Source: Deltaproteobacteria bacterium
Lineage (GTDB): Bacteria; Desulfobacterota; Desulfarculia; Adiutricales; JAFDHD01
Direction of reading: 5' to 3'
Assembly: GCA_019308995.1 (NCBI GenBank)
Contig: JAFDHD010000021.1
Coordinates: 1-34,452, forward strand
DNA: 34,452 bases
The notes under the pieces were generated by a model. The model was not told the DNA's origin and searched no databases. It saw nothing but the letters and a program-made list of their open reading frames with translations. Shown piece after piece: positions 32,300 through 34,452 of this stretch (position 1 is its first letter; every line of letters begins with the position of its first letter). A program made the position numbers and the translations under genes.

Positions 32300-33754
32300 A
32301 TGAGTATGACACCAATCACACGAGGGATTTCCAATCGCTGGCAGGCTGAAGGCGGATACCGGCAGGTCCTGTTCCTGGCGATCCCTCTTATCTTCAGCAC
32401 CGGGGCGTGGGCGGTTCAGCATTTTGTTGACCGGATGTTTCTGGCCTGGCTCTCACCCACGGCCATCGCCGCGGCCATGCCTGCCGGCGCCCTCAATTTC
32501 GCCTTTGTGAGCCTCTTTTTAGGAACAGCTATCTATGTGAATACCTTTGTGGCCCAGTATTTCGGCGCTAAAATGGATGACCGCATTGGGCCGTCCTTGT
32601 GGCAGGGCCTTTACGTGGCTCTCATCGCCGGTCTGCTTCACCTGACGCTCATTCCTCTGGCTGGATTCTTCTTTGGCCTGGCCGGGCATGACCCTGATAT
32701 TCAAAAATTAGAAGTTGAATATTTTCAAATACTCTGCCTCGGGACAGGACCGATAGTCGCCAGTGCGGCCATGTCAGGATTTTTTTCGGGCCGAGGCAAA
32801 ACCTGGCCGGTGATGTGGGTCAATTGTATAGCCACCGGTGTCAACATCATCCTGGATTATGTAATGATCTTCGGGCACTGGGGGTTTCCGGCGTTGGGTA
32901 TCAGAGGCGCGGCCGGTGCGACGGTCCTTTCAGCCTGCTTTACCTTCTTTGTTTACCTTTTCATGATTTTGCGCTCTCAACATGAAAAGCGCTACCGCAC
33001 CCGGTCCGGCTGGCGATTGGATCCTTCATTGTTCAAACGTCTTTTACGTTTCGGCCTGCCAAACGGGGTCCAGTTCTTCCTGGACATGATTGGTTTTACG
33101 ATATTTATTCTCCTGGTTGGACGTTTGGGCGTCATCGAACTGGCCGCTACGAACATCGCGCTCAATATCAACAACTTAGCCTTTATGCCGATGATCGGCT
33201 TCGGTATGGCCGTATCGGTCCTGGTCGGCCAGAACATGGGCAAGAACGAGCCGGACCTGGCCGAACGCAGCGTTTATTCAGGCTTCCACCTCACCTTCAT
33301 TTACATGGCTGGCATCGCCCTAGCCTACGTCCTGATTCCTGGTCTGTTTATTTGGCCCTTTACGGCTCAAGCCGAACAGGCGAGTTTTGTCCCGATTCAG
33401 GATATGACTGTTATTCTGCTTAGATTCGTTGCCATCTACTGCGTGTTTGACACCATGAATATTATCTTTGCTTCAGGGGTCAAGGGCGCCGGGGACACCC
33501 GTTTCGTCATGTTTATGGTCATAGTTTTCGCCCTGTTAGGCCTGGCCTTGCCAACCTATATTGCCCTGGGTCTCTTCAACCAAGGCATATACACAGCCTG
33601 GATCATTTTCACGGTCTGGGTGAGCCTCCTCGGTTTTGCATTTTTATTCCGCTTTCTAGGTGGGAAATGGAAGACTATGAGCGTCATTGAGATGGCCCGG
33701 CCCACCCTGCCTGGTTCCATCCCGGGGAGACAATTCACCGCAAGCAAACCATGA
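32300..33754 (+). CDS. MATE family efflux transporter
   Basis: A 484-residue multidrug and toxin extrusion-type membrane protein with about twelve hydrophobic spans in two similar halves. Family features include FLAIPLIFSTGAWAVQHFVDRMFLAWLS early in the first half, FVAQYFGAKMDDRIG, and in the second half GLPNGVQFFLDMIGFTIF, and NMGKNEPDLAERS. It would export organic cations or other small molecules against a Na+ or H+ gradient. The start is ATG 32300, with a second ATG two codons later; the ribosome site is weak, so the start is not certain. It has its own promoter and stands alone. Substrate is not readable from sequence. Confidence 0.88.
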   Translation: MSMTPITRGISNRWQAEGGYRQVLFLAIPLIFSTGAWAVQHFVDRMFLAWLSPTAIAAAMPAGALNFAFVSLFLGTAIYVNTFVAQYFGAKMDDRIGPSLWQGLYVALIAGLLHLTLIPLAGFFFGLAGHDPDIQKLEVEYFQILCLGTGPIVASAAMSGFFSGRGKTWPVMWVNCIATGVNIILDYVMIFGHWGFPALGIRGAAGATVLSACFTFFVYLFMILRSQHEKRYRTRSGWRLDPSLFKRLLRFGLPNGVQFFLDMIGFTIFILLVGRLGVIELAATNIALNINNLAFMPMIGFGMAVSVLVGQNMGKNEPDLAERSVYSGFHLTFIYMAGIALAYVLIPGLFIWPFTAQAEQASFVPIQDMTVILLRFVAIYCVFDTMNIIFASGVKGAGDTRFVMFMVIVFALLGLALPTYIALGLFNQGIYTAWIIFTVWVSLLGFAFLFRFLGGKWKTMSVIEMARPTLPGSIPGRQFTASKP

Positions 33755-33997
33755 AAACAAAGGGCCTGACTGCCGAGAAACTACAGGTTATGTATAATAT
33801 TTCCCGCGAAGATAGGACGAGTTTTCATCTAGTAGCGAGAGGCGGATTCTTCTTTTGGCTCACCCTGCATCGAAAATGAGTGGCTGGGTAGAAGAGATTA
33901 AAAACCGAAAGCAACTGCTGAAAAACTAAGAGGGAAAAACTGTCACGGACAAGTGGAAGGCTGATCTTTTTCCGGTGAACTCACCGGCCTAGACGCC
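33755..33997. other. Intergenic region between MATE and selenoprotein genes
   Basis: About 240 bases between convergent genes without a recognisable gene. A short hairpin, CCGGTG and CACCGG around a 4-base loop (33972-33987), lies just past the selenoprotein stop; no T run follows it on the minus strand, so it is not a clear terminator. Confidence 0.5.
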
Positions 33998-34204
33998 TCA
34001 GGTGCCTCCCCCATACCCAATAGTGACCTTGCCGCCCTCCACGATAACCGGTACGGACCTTTGGCCCTGGCTGTGCTCAAGCATCTCCTCTAGTTTTTCC
34101 GGGTCCTTTTTTACGTCATAGTACTCAGCATTGGAACCATAAGCCGACCTGGCTTCATCGGTATGAGGTCAACCGGATTTCCCGTAGATGATGACATTGC
34201 TCAT
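33998..34204 (-). CDS. Glutaredoxin-like selenoprotein (UXX-star type), in-frame UGA read as selenocysteine
   Basis: A 68-residue thioredoxin-fold protein split by an in-frame TGA at codon 12, so plain ORF callers miss it. With the TGA as Sec, the N-terminus reads MSNVIIYGKSG-U-PHTDEAR: a glutaredoxin active site in which Sec takes the place of the N-terminal cysteine (U-P-H-T against the usual C-P-[YF]-[CT]). It continues with YYDVKKDPEKLEEML, then RSVPVIVEGG, the TVP-type cis-proline motif, and ends GYGGGT before a true TGA stop at 33998-34000. ATG at 34204 is preceded by AGGAGG at 8 bases. A SECIS-like hairpin follows the Sec codon. This fits the small Uxx-star glutaredoxin-like (seleno)protein family of anaerobes, recognised from memory. 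A thiol-disulfide or seleno-redox role in the cytoplasm is probable; partners unknown. Confidence 0.85.
34136..34162 (-). promoter_or_regulatory. Bacterial SECIS element
   Basis: Just downstream of the UGA (34169-34171), AAGCC (34151-34155) pairs with GGCTT (34141-34145) around the five-base loop AGGTC (34146-34150), with an outer ACC/GGT pair (34160-34162, 34136-34138). A GGU-type apical loop 18 bases after the UGA is what SelB recognises in bacteria (usual range about 16-37 bases). It overlaps the coding sequence, as in other bacterial selenoprotein genes. Confidence 0.75.
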
Positions 34205-34452
34205 CACGCTTTCCTCCTTTGGAATTTTCTCCATCAGTAACAGGTCTGATATGCAGCGCCTTGGCAGCCTTTTTGGCTGGGATTTAAATTTAATGTATCT
34301 TATCATAAGGAATCCTGCCAGTCCATCTGCTTCGAATGGAGCCATTTGCGTTGTAACGGAATTTTCTTATTTAGCCTCATATATTTCCACTTTTGAGGAA
34401 GTGATAATGGCTCGATCCTGTTCTGGGTCAGAATAAAATTAAGGTTTCGAGG
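34205..34452. other. Upstream region of the selenoprotein gene, to window end
   Basis: No gene seen. A forward frame at 34188-34436 overlaps the selenoprotein start on the opposite strand, has no ribosome site and no family features, so it is not called. No clear promoter consensus found for the minus-strand selenoprotein gene. Confidence 0.5.

Noticed and set aside
34188-34436. 82-codon forward frame at the window end
   Set aside because: It overlaps the selenoprotein start antisense, has no ribosome site and no family features.

Overview
This window is typical of an anaerobic, fatty-acid or aromatic-acid degrading member of the Desulfobacterota (former Deltaproteobacteria). That assignment is an inference from gene content: a Liv-type ABC transporter with an acyl-CoA ligase inside its operon, several other acyl-CoA enzymes, a BcrAD/BadFG/HgdC-type radical dehydratase activator, FmdE and CGGC redox proteins, an Old-Yellow-Enzyme-type flavoprotein and a UGA-recoded selenoprotein. 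No rRNA, tRNA, CRISPR array, phage or transposase gene was seen.

Layout. (1) Positions 1-6192, + strand: the end of a substrate-binding protein, a hairpin, then livH-livF-livG-acyl-CoA ligase-livM, for uptake and probably CoA activation of an unidentified substrate. A second, atypical acyl-CoA ligase-like protein follows (6261-7784). (2) 8207-12507: a 975-residue activator with two ASKHA ATPase domains plus a dehydratase-like region, and a partner protein that looks like the detached C-terminal part of the large fused homologues. (3) 12639-15805: a promoter and a compact four-gene operon encoding a DUF169-dephospho-CoA kinase fusion, two DUF2889 proteins and a PHP hydrolase. (4) 15806-18650: repeat-bearing intergenic DNA around a CGGC protein, a hypothetical protein and a LysM lipoprotein. 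(5) 18651-22906: a small AbrB-like DNA-binding candidate, an MBL-fold hydrolase and the TrkA-TrkH potassium uptake pair. (6) 22970-25829, - strand: an FmdE-HD fusion, a TonB-like protein and D-Ala-D-Ala ligase, tightly packed. (7) 26020-33754: an ADP-forming acyl-CoA synthetase alpha-type protein divergent from an OYE/dienoyl-CoA-reductase-type flavoprotein, then PdxA, an enoyl-CoA hydratase and a MATE exporter. (8) 33998-34204, - strand: a 68-residue glutaredoxin-like selenoprotein whose ORF is hidden by an in-frame UGA.

Taken together, the genes deal mainly with bringing in organic acids, making CoA thioesters and CoA itself, and reducing, dehydrating or hydrating acyl-CoAs; ion homeostasis, cell-wall and redox genes are interspersed. 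The most noteworthy items are the hidden selenoprotein with its SECIS-like hairpin, two unusual domain fusions (DUF169-CoaE and FmdE-HD), and an acyl-CoA ligase homologue that lacks the usual P-loop sequence and the conserved C-terminal lysine.
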